Below, piece after piece: positions 17,101 through 24,008 of a DNA stretch of 41,656 bases. The notes below the pieces were generated by a model. It made no database searches, was not told where the DNA came from, and was given only the letters and a program-made list of their open reading frames with translations. This DNA is from Lachnospiraceae bacterium (GTDB taxonomy: Bacteria; Bacillota; Clostridia; Lachnospirales; Lachnospiraceae). Position 1 is the first letter of the stretch. Each line of letters opens with the position of its first letter. The position numbers and the translations under genes were made by a program. The stretch spans positions 1-41,656 of the forward strand of contig JAETRD010000023.1 in assembly GCA_021770345.1 (NCBI GenBank). The letters are read 5' to 3'.

Positions 17101-18703
17101 TGAATATTGCAGGTACAGCGAGTTTGATACGCCGGAAGTAAAAGCGTTTTCGGGCCGCAGCGGCTGTGATATGCCGGATAAAATCTGTCCGGTCTGTGGC
17201 AGGAAGCTTGTCAAGGACGGCTTTGACATTCCGTTTGAGACGTTCCTCGGATTTAAGGGGAACAAGGAGCCGGATATTGACCTGAATTTCTCGGGCGAGT
17301 ATCAGAGTAAGGCGCACGCCTACTGTGAGGTGATCTTCGGGTACGGACAGACCTATCGGGCGGGCACGATCGGAACGCTCGCGGATAAGACAGCGTTCGG
17401 TTATATCAAAAATTATTACGAGGAGCGCGGAATCCGGAAACGCAACTGCGAGATTGACCGCATTGTGCAGGGATGCGTCGGCGTGCGCAGGACCACCGGG
17501 CAGCATCCGGGCGGAATTGTTGTGCTCCCGGTGGGGGAGGAGATTAACACGTTCACGCCGGTACAGCATCCGGCAAACGATATGTCGACGCCCACCGTGA
17601 CGACCCATTTTGATTACCACTCCATCGATCACAATCTGTTAAAACTTGACATCCTCGGACACGATGATCCGACGATGATCCGTATGCTGCAGGATCTGAC
17701 CGGGATTGACCCGGTGACGATCCCGCTCGACGACGAGACCGTGATGTCGCTTTTTAAGAACACAAAGGCGCTGGGAGTGGAGCCGGAGGATATCCACGGG
17801 ATCCCGCTGGGATGTCTCGGGATTCCGGAGTTTGGAACGGAGTTTGCAATGCAGATGGTACTCGATGCAAAGCCGCAGGAGTTTTCGGATCTGATCCGGA
17901 TTTCCGGACTGTCCCACGGGACCGACGTGTGGCTGGGGAATGCCCAGACGTTGATTGAGCAGGGGCTTGCGACGATTTCCACCGCAATCTGTACCCGTGA
18001 CGATATCATGATTTACCTGATTCAGATGGGGCTCGAGAGCGAGCTATCCTTTACGATCATGGAGTCCGTGCGAAAGGGGAAGGGGCTCAAGGAGGACTGG
18101 AAAACGCAGATGCGGGAGCACGGCGTGCCGGAATGGTACATCGATTCGTGCCTGAAGATTAAGTACATGTTTCCGAAAGCGCACGCCGCGGCCTACGTTA
18201 TGATGGCCTGGCGCATCGCCTACTGCAAGGTGTATTATCCTCTGGCGTATTATGCGGCTTATTTTTCCATCCGCGCGACCGGTTTTGACTATGAGATTAT
18301 GTGCCAGGGGAAGGAGCGGCTCGAATATTTTTATAAGGATTACACCAGAAGAAAAGATACGCTCTCGAAAAAAGAGCAGGACGTATACCGGGATATGAAA
18401 ATCGTGCAGGAAATGTATGCGAGAGGGTTTGAGTTTACTACAATTGACATCTATCAGGCAAAGCCCGACCGCTTTCAGATTGTGGACGGCAGGCTGATGC
18501 CGGCTTTAAACTCGATTGAGGGGATGGGGGATAATGCGGCGATCGCTGTGGCGGAAGCCGCAAAAGACGGAAAATTTCTGTCGAAGGATGATTTTCGTCA
18601 GCGGACGAAAGCGACGAAAACCGTCATAGATCTGATGGGAGACTTAGGGCTCCTCGGGGACATGCCGGAGTCGAACCAGTTGTCGTTGTTTGATTTTGCG
18701 TAA
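14159..18703 (+). CDS. polC: DNA polymerase III alpha subunit, PolC type
   Basis: The 1514-residue replicative polymerase of low-GC Gram-positives. Domains in order: an N-terminal domain (1-190); an Ala/Gly/Lys-rich linker (about 195-270); an OB domain (about 295-390); a PHP domain opening with ELHCHTKMSDMDG near 404; a DnaQ-like 3'-5' exonuclease inserted from about 490 (VVFDLETTGF, later HHHRAVDDA); the rest of PHP; a zinc module (CEYC and CPVC near 980-1010); and polymerase palm motifs GSRGSVGSSF and PDIDLNFSG (near 1038). It ends NQLSLFDFA. It is somewhat longer than many family members (about 1430-1460), mainly through the linker. It is the last gene of the operon and precedes a strong terminator. 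Confidence 0.98.
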   Translation: MAKLFFEVFPTLQLEGDIKKLLTETEVTKVGMNREKNHLRVYLLGTRLIHKKDIYRLEAAIAGQIFKGRQMQVKVIEKYQLSGQYTPEKLLDLYRESILEELRDYSLMEYNLLRTAKMEFQSENRMLLTLENTIIAQTRSHEIVEFLEKVVCERCGLNLAVELAYEEPKESRHKKNSDLQVQFEIQNIMKRVRLHGEEGEGGQAVPETDGRTVGADAGAISGRTENNAQDAAVPAKKAEKAAKTGGNAGKTAAFAGGSGASYGKKEFRRKYEGGLKRSDNPDVIYGRDFEDEPIPIEKIVGEMGEVAIRCQVMNMETRDIRNEKTIVILSVTDFTDSIGLKMFTRTDQVAELVESGLKKGAFLRIKGVTTIDKFDSELTIASIVGIKKIPDFTSTRMDVSPEKRVELHCHTKMSDMDGVSDVKDIVKRAKKWGHRAIAITDHGDVQAFPDASHAVSPDDDFKIIYGVEAYLVDDLKDIIVNSKNQSLDDTYVVFDLETTGFSPQKNKIIEIGAVKVENGVITERFSTFVNPEVPIPFQIEELTSIRDDMVIDAPKIEEILPEFMEFCRGTVMVAHNAEFDMSFIGENCIRQQLPCDYTVIDTVALARILLPSLNKFKLDNVAKALGVSLDHHHRAVDDAACTAEIFVKFIGMLKERGAERLDEVNRMGGTSVENVKKLHSYHAIMLATNDIGRINLYRLISMAHLTYFHRQPRIPKSEFVKYREGILLGSACEAGELYHAVLNGRPEEEIARLVKFYDYLEIQPLGNNAFMLRDEKSPVSSEEDLREINRKIVTLGETFNKPVVATCDVHFLDPEDEVYRRIIMAGKGFKDADEQAPLYLHTTEEMLREFAYLGSEKAEEVVIGNPNKIADMCEKIAPVRPDKCPPVIENSDQMLRDICYTKATGMYGENLPSIVKERLDRELNSIISNGYAVMYIIAQKLVWKSNEDGYLVGSRGSVGSSFAATMAGITEVNPLQAHYRCEYCRYSEFDTPEVKAFSGRSGCDMPDKICPVCGRKLVKDGFDIPFETFLGFKGNKEPDIDLNFSGEYQSKAHAYCEVIFGYGQTYRAGTIGTLADKTAFGYIKNYYEERGIRKRNCEIDRIVQGCVGVRRTTGQHPGGIVVLPVGEEINTFTPVQHPANDMSTPTVTTHFDYHSIDHNLLKLDILGHDDPTMIRMLQDLTGIDPVTIPLDDETVMSLFKNTKALGVEPEDIHGIPLGCLGIPEFGTEFAMQMVLDAKPQEFSDLIRISGLSHGTDVWLGNAQTLIEQGLATISTAICTRDDIMIYLIQMGLESELSFTIMESVRKGKGLKEDWKTQMREHGVPEWYIDSCLKIKYMFPKAHAAAYVMMAWRIAYCKVYYPLAYYAAYFSIRATGFDYEIMCQGKERLEYFYKDYTRRKDTLSKKEQDVYRDMKIVQEMYARGFEFTTIDIYQAKPDRFQIVDGRLMPALNSIEGMGDNAAIAVAEAAKDGKFLSKDDFRQRTKATKTVIDLMGDLGLLGDMPESNQLSLFDFA

Positions 18704-18730
18704 AAGAAAGGGGCCCTCGGACGGGACCGC

Positions 18731-18779
18731 ATTTAAAAGATGGAAGTGCCGTATCGGCAGTTCCATCTTTTAAATTGCC
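18731..18779. terminator. Bidirectional terminator between polC and DUF5050 gene
   Basis: A 20-base-pair stem with a single mismatch (18731-18750 with 18756-18775) and loop gtatc. The stem base is ATTTAAAAGATGGAA, so A- and T-rich flanks serve both strands. It separates convergent transcripts. Confidence 0.85.
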
Positions 18780-18782
18780 GCC

Positions 18783-19811
18783 CTAGTCCCGGGTAATTTC
18801 GGGTGCGAACGCTTCGGGAACGGCGCCGAACGTGTTTGCGAGGCGGAACATCTGACCGGTGTTGTAATCGCGGAAATAGACGTAGGCGGTGGTGGCATTG
18901 AGATTCGTATAAATGCCGGGAATAATCTCCTCATAGCCGCTGCCGTCCGTGCGGATACGACAGAGTGCGGGTGCGTCCGCGCTGCTGCGCTGAAAATAAA
19001 TATAGGTTCCGTAAACATTGAACCAGTCGAGGCGGTCATCGCAGAGCGTTTCCGCCTTCCCGGTCATCAAATCGACTTTGGAGAGCTTATAATCGGTATC
19101 GCAGTCCATAAAGTAAGCGATTGTTCCGTCTTCCACAATCGGCATCCAGCAGTTTCCGCCGTAGAGCATGCCGTCGGAATCGGTTGCGGTGTCTAAGCGC
19201 CAGATATAGTGGTCCGTGGAGACGCCGTTATAGTAGAGATACTGGCCGTTCGCACAGCAGGTAAAATAGGGGTTCGGCCGTACCTGCCCGCGCTCGGAAC
19301 CGTCGATTTTGACCTTATAGAGCGAAGATGCGTCTTTGCCGGTGTCGTAATGGACATAGTAGATATAATTGCCGACAAGAGAGGCGTACAGCGACGGATC
19401 CGGGTCTAAAATCAGCTCGTGGCCGCCGTCGTGGTCGATCCGCAGAAGGCTGTCCGTGTTGATGGAAAAGAACGAAAAGGCGCCGGAGCCGTTATTGCCC
19501 GGGTTATTCCGGACATAGTAGACATAATTTTCATCCGCGTTGATAAAGCTGGCAATATCGTCGGATAATTTTTTTGCATTGGAGCCGTCCGCATTCATCA
19601 CATACAGTTTTCCGCCGTCTGAGGTGTTGGCAAAAAAGATTTTGTCCCCATACTCGCAGAACAGACCTCCGTTATAGAGGTTTCCGGCAGTGTTGCCGTT
19701 TACATAATCGTCGTTGAAACGGGTTTTGGCGTCGAGAAATGTGTAGACGCCGAAGCCCACGCCTCCTAAAAGAAGCAGAACGGGAATCGTGATCATCAGA
19801 AATTTTTTCAT
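18783..19811 (-). CDS. DUF5050-type beta-propeller protein, membrane-anchored
   Basis: A 342-residue protein with a signal anchor at residues about 3-24 (FLMITIPVLLLLGGVGFGVYTF) and an extracellular region. That region is made of repeated blades of the form IYYVHYDTGKD-SSLYKVKIDGS and YLYYNGVSTDHYIWRLD, typical of DUF5050 and related six-bladed propellers. No catalytic residues are known for this family; binding or sensing outside the cell is the usual inference. The start at 19811 has TCCTCCT on the plus strand (AGGAGGA in sense) 9 bases away; an upstream in-frame ATG at 19880 would add 23 residues before the signal and is rejected. It has its own promoter, divergent from pheA. Confidence 0.8.
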   Translation of the reverse strand: MKKFLMITIPVLLLLGGVGFGVYTFLDAKTRFNDDYVNGNTAGNLYNGGLFCEYGDKIFFANTSDGGKLYVMNADGSNAKKLSDDIASFINADENYVYYVRNNPGNNGSGAFSFFSINTDSLLRIDHDGGHELILDPDPSLYASLVGNYIYYVHYDTGKDASSLYKVKIDGSERGQVRPNPYFTCCANGQYLYYNGVSTDHYIWRLDTATDSDGMLYGGNCWMPIVEDGTIAYFMDCDTDYKLSKVDLMTGKAETLCDDRLDWFNVYGTYIYFQRSSADAPALCRIRTDGSGYEEIIPGIYTNLNATTAYVYFRDYNTGQMFRLANTFGAVPEAFAPEITRD

Positions 19812-19833
19812 AGCGCAAAATCCTCCTGTTAAA

Positions 19834-19862
19834 ATTATACATTTCCCGGCAATAAGTTGCAA
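19834..19862 (-). promoter_or_regulatory. Promoter of the DUF5050 gene
   Basis: On the minus strand: TTGCAA, a 17-base spacer and TATAAT (plus-strand positions 19857-19862 and 19834-19839), 22 bases before the start codon. Close to consensus. Confidence 0.8.
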
Positions 19863-19869
19863 GGGTCTC

Positions 19870-19898
19870 TTGTCAGCCACATGCGAATGTACTATTAT
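19870..19898 (+). promoter_or_regulatory. Promoter of the pheA operon
   Basis: TTGTCA (19870-19875), a 17-base spacer and TATTAT (19893-19898), 64 bases before the pheA start. It is back to back with the minus-strand promoter, with the two -35 boxes only seven bases apart. Confidence 0.78.
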
Positions 19899-19962
19899 AG
19901 TAAAAAAGAAGAGCCGCTGCGGACGTCAGAAGGGCGGACAGCGGGAAGAAGCGAGGAAATGC

Positions 19963-21126
19963 ATGAGAGATTTATCGGAACTGCGGGAAGAGATTGACAG
20001 GATTGACAGGGAGATTGTCGCGCTGTACCAGGAGCGGATGAAGATTGCCGCGCAGGTTGCAGCGTATAAGATAGAGACGGGGAAAAAGGTTCTCGACAGG
20101 GAGCGGGAGGCGTCAAAACTTGCCGTGCTTGCGGCGCTCGGGGACTCGGAGTTTAACAGATACGGCATCCGGGAACTGTTTGAACAGATTATGGCGATGA
20201 GCAGAAAGCGGCAGTACCAGCTTTTGACCGAGCACGGGATTTCCTGGAAGCCGGATTTTACGGAGGTGGACAGGCCGGACTATGCGGGTGCCAGGATCGT
20301 GTTTCAGGGGTTGGAAGGAGCTTATACGCAGCTGGCCTTAAAGGAATATTTCGGTGCGGACGCAGACAGCTGCCATGTGGAGACCTGGCGGGATGCGATG
20401 GATGCGATTGCAAAAGGGGAGGCGGATTATGCGGTACTCCCGATTGAGAATTCCTCGGCCGGTATCGTGTCCGAGAATTATGATCTGATGGCGGAATACG
20501 AACACTGTATTGTGGGGGAGCAGGTGATCCGGATTGACCATGCGCTGCTCGGACTGCCGGGGGCGAAGCTTTCCGATATCACGGACGTATACTCACACCC
20601 TCAGGCGCTGATGCAGTGCAGCGGTTACCTCGAGAACCGCAGGGACTGGGAGAAGCACAGCATAAAAAATACGGCGATGGCGGCGCGGAAGATCAAAGAG
20701 GACGGGAAGGTCTATAAGGCCGCGATCGGAAGCCGCCTGAACGCGGAGATATACGGGTTAAAAGTGCTCGAAGAGCGTATTCAGAACAACAAGACCAACG
20801 CGACGCGTTTTATCATTGTGACCGGGAAGCGCATTTTCACAAAAGGGGCAGGAAAGATCAGCGTCTGCTTTGAGATTCCGCACGAGAGCGGCTCCCTGTA
20901 CCGCACGCTGTCTCACTTTATCTACAACGGACTCAACATGAATCATATCGAGTCCCGCCCTGCGGTCTGCGGCAGCGGGACGGAGGAGGGCGAGACGGAG
21001 AAAAAGAACTGGGAATATCGCTTTTTCGTGGACTTTGACGGCAATCTCAACGATGCGGCAGTGCAGAATGCGCTGCGCGGACTCTCGGAGGAGACGGTCC
21101 GCTTTAAGATACTCGGCAACTACTAA
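19963..21126 (+). CDS. pheA: Bifunctional chorismate mutase / prephenate dehydratase
   Basis: A 387-residue P-protein that converts chorismate to phenylpyruvate. Residues 1-90 are an AroQ-type chorismate mutase (LREEIDRIDREIVALYQERM). About 105-280 is the dehydratase (FQGLEGAYTQLALKEYF, LPIENSSAG, TNATRFIIV). The C-terminus is a regulatory ACT domain with the phenylalanine-binding ESRP motif. The start is the ATG 19963 with GAGGAA upstream; the open frame continues upstream to 19789, but that part lies across the divergent promoter and is not transcribed. No leader peptide or T-box is visible. A DUF815 ATPase follows after 20 bases. Confidence 0.96.
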   Translation: MRDLSELREEIDRIDREIVALYQERMKIAAQVAAYKIETGKKVLDREREASKLAVLAALGDSEFNRYGIRELFEQIMAMSRKRQYQLLTEHGISWKPDFTEVDRPDYAGARIVFQGLEGAYTQLALKEYFGADADSCHVETWRDAMDAIAKGEADYAVLPIENSSAGIVSENYDLMAEYEHCIVGEQVIRIDHALLGLPGAKLSDITDVYSHPQALMQCSGYLENRRDWEKHSIKNTAMAARKIKEDGKVYKAAIGSRLNAEIYGLKVLEERIQNNKTNATRFIIVTGKRIFTKGAGKISVCFEIPHESGSLYRTLSHFIYNGLNMNHIESRPAVCGSGTEEGETEKKNWEYRFFVDFDGNLNDAAVQNALRGLSEETVRFKILGNY

Positions 21127-21146
21127 AAGGGGATGGTGACAATACG

Positions 21147-22430
21147 ATGCGCAGTACAGGAAATCTGATCTTATACCGGGAGTTCGAAGACGGGAAATTA
21201 TTTTATGACATCACATGGATTATGGAACACTACCGGGATGCATACTATAATAAAGAGGACATTGAGTCGCTGTTTTATGAGTGTATTGGGAGGCTGATGG
21301 AACTGGCGGAGAGCCATGGCTTTACCGGAAATCTCTGGCACAATTACATGGCGTTTCTTCTGGTGAACAATGAGAATGCCTACAGCAGGGCCTGTGAGAT
21401 CCGCGGCGCGGTGAAGGGGTCGGTCAATCAGATTGCAGCCCATGATTTTGCGGTTTTAAAGGAGGTCTTTGACTTTGATATGGGTCTGCTCTGCAGTTAC
21501 TTTGCGGTGGACTGCGCCGGCGATATTTTAGACTACAGCGGAACCGACGCGGGCGGAAAGCTGTTTAACCGGCGCATCCGCGACCGCATCCGGGAGCTTT
21601 GCGACCACCTGGAGCGGGCGGAGGACGTGACGTCATTTTCGGATGCGGTCACCGCATTTTACCGGGAATTCGGTGTCGGGAAACTGGGACTGCATAAGGC
21701 TTTCCGCGTTGCCGAGGGGGCGCGGATCGTGCCGATTTCCAATATTGCACATGTACATCTTGACGATCTTGTGGGTTATGGGCCTGCAAAGGAAAAGCTG
21801 GTTGCCAACACGGAGGCATTTGTGAGCGGAAAGGCCGCGAATAACTGTCTGTTGTACGGGGACGCGGGCACCGGGAAATCCACGAGCGTCAAGGCGATCG
21901 CAAATCAGTATTATGACAGAGGACTGCGGCTGATTGAGCTGTATAAGCACCAGTTCGGGGATTTAAGCGAAATTATCGCACAGATTAAGAACCGCAATTA
22001 CAAATTTATCATCTATATGGACGATTTGTCATTTGAGGAATTTGAGATCGAGTATAAATATTTAAAGGCGGTGATTGAGGGAGGGCTTGAGAAAAAGCCG
22101 GACAATGTCCTGATTTACGCGACCTCGAACCGCAGGCACCTGATCCGGGAAAATTATTCGGACAAAGAAGAAATCCGCGAGGATATGCATACTTCGGACA
22201 CTGTGCAGGAGAAGCTGTCGCTCTATGCAAGGTTCGGCGTTACAATATATTTCGGAGCGCCGGACAAAAGGGAATTCCAACGGATTGTGACGGAGCTCGC
22301 GAAGCGCCGTCATATATCGATGGGGGAGGAGGAGCTGCTTGCCGGGGCAAATAAGTGGGAACTGTCGCACGGCGGCCTGTCGGGGAGAACGGCACAGCAG
22401 TTTATCGACTACCTTCTCGGGATTCAGTAA
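21147..22430 (+). CDS. DUF815 family AAA-type ATPase
   Basis: A 427-residue protein with a Walker A loop YGDAGTGKST near residue 235, a Walker B IYMDDLSFE near 290, and the AAA-like end GGLSGRTAQQFIDYLL. The DUF815 domain covers about residues 190-420; the N-terminal half is helical and unassigned. The cellular role of DUF815 proteins is not established. Placement between pheA and a polyphosphate gene pair with short spacings (20 and 24 bases) suggests co-transcription. AAAAGGGG lies about 14 bases before the ATG. Confidence 0.85.
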   Translation: MRSTGNLILYREFEDGKLFYDITWIMEHYRDAYYNKEDIESLFYECIGRLMELAESHGFTGNLWHNYMAFLLVNNENAYSRACEIRGAVKGSVNQIAAHDFAVLKEVFDFDMGLLCSYFAVDCAGDILDYSGTDAGGKLFNRRIRDRIRELCDHLERAEDVTSFSDAVTAFYREFGVGKLGLHKAFRVAEGARIVPISNIAHVHLDDLVGYGPAKEKLVANTEAFVSGKAANNCLLYGDAGTGKSTSVKAIANQYYDRGLRLIELYKHQFGDLSEIIAQIKNRNYKFIIYMDDLSFEEFEIEYKYLKAVIEGGLEKKPDNVLIYATSNRRHLIRENYSDKEEIREDMHTSDTVQEKLSLYARFGVTIYFGAPDKREFQRIVTELAKRRHISMGEEELLAGANKWELSHGGLSGRTAQQFIDYLLGIQ

Positions 22431-22454
22431 CGGGAAGAAACGGAGGAGAATGTC

Positions 22455-23990
22455 TTGGGAATTGATACGTTTGCAGCCATCTATATCGGCTCCTATGAGG
22501 TGAGCATCAAAATATTTGAGTTGTCCGCCAGAAAAAAGATGCGTGACATTGATTATGTCAGACGCAGGATCGAGCTCGGCAGGGATGCGTATTCTACGGG
22601 CCGCATCGGTTACCCGCTTGTGGATGAACTCTGTGACACACTCGGAGAGTTTACGAAGATTATGAAGTCCTATAAAGTACAGCATTATGAAGTCTGTGCG
22701 GCGACGGTCATCCGGGAGGCCAGCAACGAGCTGTTCATTCTGGATCAGATTAAGCGTCGGACCGGCCTTTGTGTCCGCATTCTCAGCAATTCCGAGTACC
22801 GCTTTATCTGCTATAAGGCAATCGCCATGCAGGAAGAGTTTGACGAGATGATACAGAAAGGTGCTGCGGTGGTGGATGTCGGCGGCGCCGGGCTTCAGAT
22901 CACGGTCTTTTCGAAGGGAAAGGTTATCACCACGCAGCATCTCGGACTCGGGACGATGCGCATGCGGGAGCAGCTGTCCAAAAAGAGCAGCAGCCTGACC
23001 CAGTATGAGACTCAGATTGAGGAGATGGTTGCAAAGGAGCTGGCGGTTTTCCGGGCGATGTACATGAAGAAAATCGATATCTCGTATCTGATTCTGGCCG
23101 GCGATTACGTCCGCGAACTGGCCCGGAAAGTGGAGAAAAAGCATAACACAAACCTGGTGGAGAGCGAACGCTTTGCACACTACCTCGAGAAGCTTGAGCG
23201 CAAAAGCTTAGAGCAGATTTCCGAAGATCTGGGACTGTTAAACGAAAAAGACGCGCTGATCGTTCCCTATATGATTATCTGCCGGTGGATGGCGGAAAAT
23301 TTGGGTGCGGGAATGATCTGGTCGTCGGGAGCGCTGATCAGCGACGGAATTGCATGCGACTATGCGGAGCGCAATCGGATTTATAAGGTCTCTCACAATT
23401 TTGAGGAGGATATCATCTCCGCGGCAAAGAGTCTTTCGGACCGCTATATGAGCTATTCTCCGCACATCGACGCACTCACGCAGATGTCGACGCAGATTTT
23501 TGACAGCATGAAAAAGGAGCACGGCATGGGGAACAGGGAGCGTCTTCTCCTGCGGGTAGCCGCGATTCTGCACGACTGCGGGAAATATATCAGTCTGGCA
23601 AACGGGCCGGAATGCTCCTACAATATTATCATGGCGTGTGAGATTATGGGACTTACCCACCGGGAACGACAGATTGTGGCAAATACGGTATTGTACAATA
23701 CTTATCCGCTGGTTCCGTACGAGGAACTGGCCGAGCAGTTTGACGAGGATGCGTACCTGACGGTGGCAAAGCTGTCGGCGATACTTCGGGTTGCCAATGC
23801 GATGGACCGCAGCCACAAGCAGAAGTTTAAGAATGTAAAGACGGTTGTGCGGGGAAGAGAACTGATCATTACCATTGAGACGGCCGAGGATCTCGCGCTG
23901 GAAAAGACATTGTTTGACGCGAAGACGGCTTATTTTGAGGATGTGTTCTGCATCCGGCCGGTGATTCGGGAAAAGAAAGTATACAGCTGA
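22455..23990 (+). CDS. Ppx/GppA-like phosphatase with HD domain, degenerate active site
   Basis: A 511-residue protein. Residues 1-300 have the actin-like Ppx/GppA fold and residues about 310-510 an HD domain (ILHDCGKY near residue 375). Family members cleave polyphosphate or pppGpp. The phosphate-1 loop, normally D-I-G-(S/T), reads AAIYIGSYEV here, so the metal-binding Asp is Tyr11. The second loop reads VVDVGGAGLQ rather than DIGGGS. The Glu region (SNSEYRF) is present. Start: TTG at 22455 with GGAGGA seven bases upstream; an ATG at 22450 is out of frame. It lies 18 bases before ppk, consistent with a polyphosphate role, though activity is doubtful. Confidence 0.83.
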   Translation: MGIDTFAAIYIGSYEVSIKIFELSARKKMRDIDYVRRRIELGRDAYSTGRIGYPLVDELCDTLGEFTKIMKSYKVQHYEVCAATVIREASNELFILDQIKRRTGLCVRILSNSEYRFICYKAIAMQEEFDEMIQKGAAVVDVGGAGLQITVFSKGKVITTQHLGLGTMRMREQLSKKSSSLTQYETQIEEMVAKELAVFRAMYMKKIDISYLILAGDYVRELARKVEKKHNTNLVESERFAHYLEKLERKSLEQISEDLGLLNEKDALIVPYMIICRWMAENLGAGMIWSSGALISDGIACDYAERNRIYKVSHNFEEDIISAAKSLSDRYMSYSPHIDALTQMSTQIFDSMKKEHGMGNRERLLLRVAAILHDCGKYISLANGPECSYNIIMACEIMGLTHRERQIVANTVLYNTYPLVPYEELAEQFDEDAYLTVAKLSAILRVANAMDRSHKQKFKNVKTVVRGRELIITIETAEDLALEKTLFDAKTAYFEDVFCIRPVIREKKVYS

Positions 23991-24008
23991 GGGAATGGAG
24001 AGGGCTTT

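Noticed and set aside
16592-17632. 346-codon minus-strand frame inside polC
   Set aside because: PolC is unambiguous on the plus strand over this span, and the antisense product has no recognisable motif; it arises from G+C-rich codon usage.
19789-19962. 58-codon N-terminal extension of pheA
   Set aside because: It spans the opposite-strand start region and both divergent promoters, so it lies upstream of the pheA transcription start; the conserved mutase domain begins at 19963.
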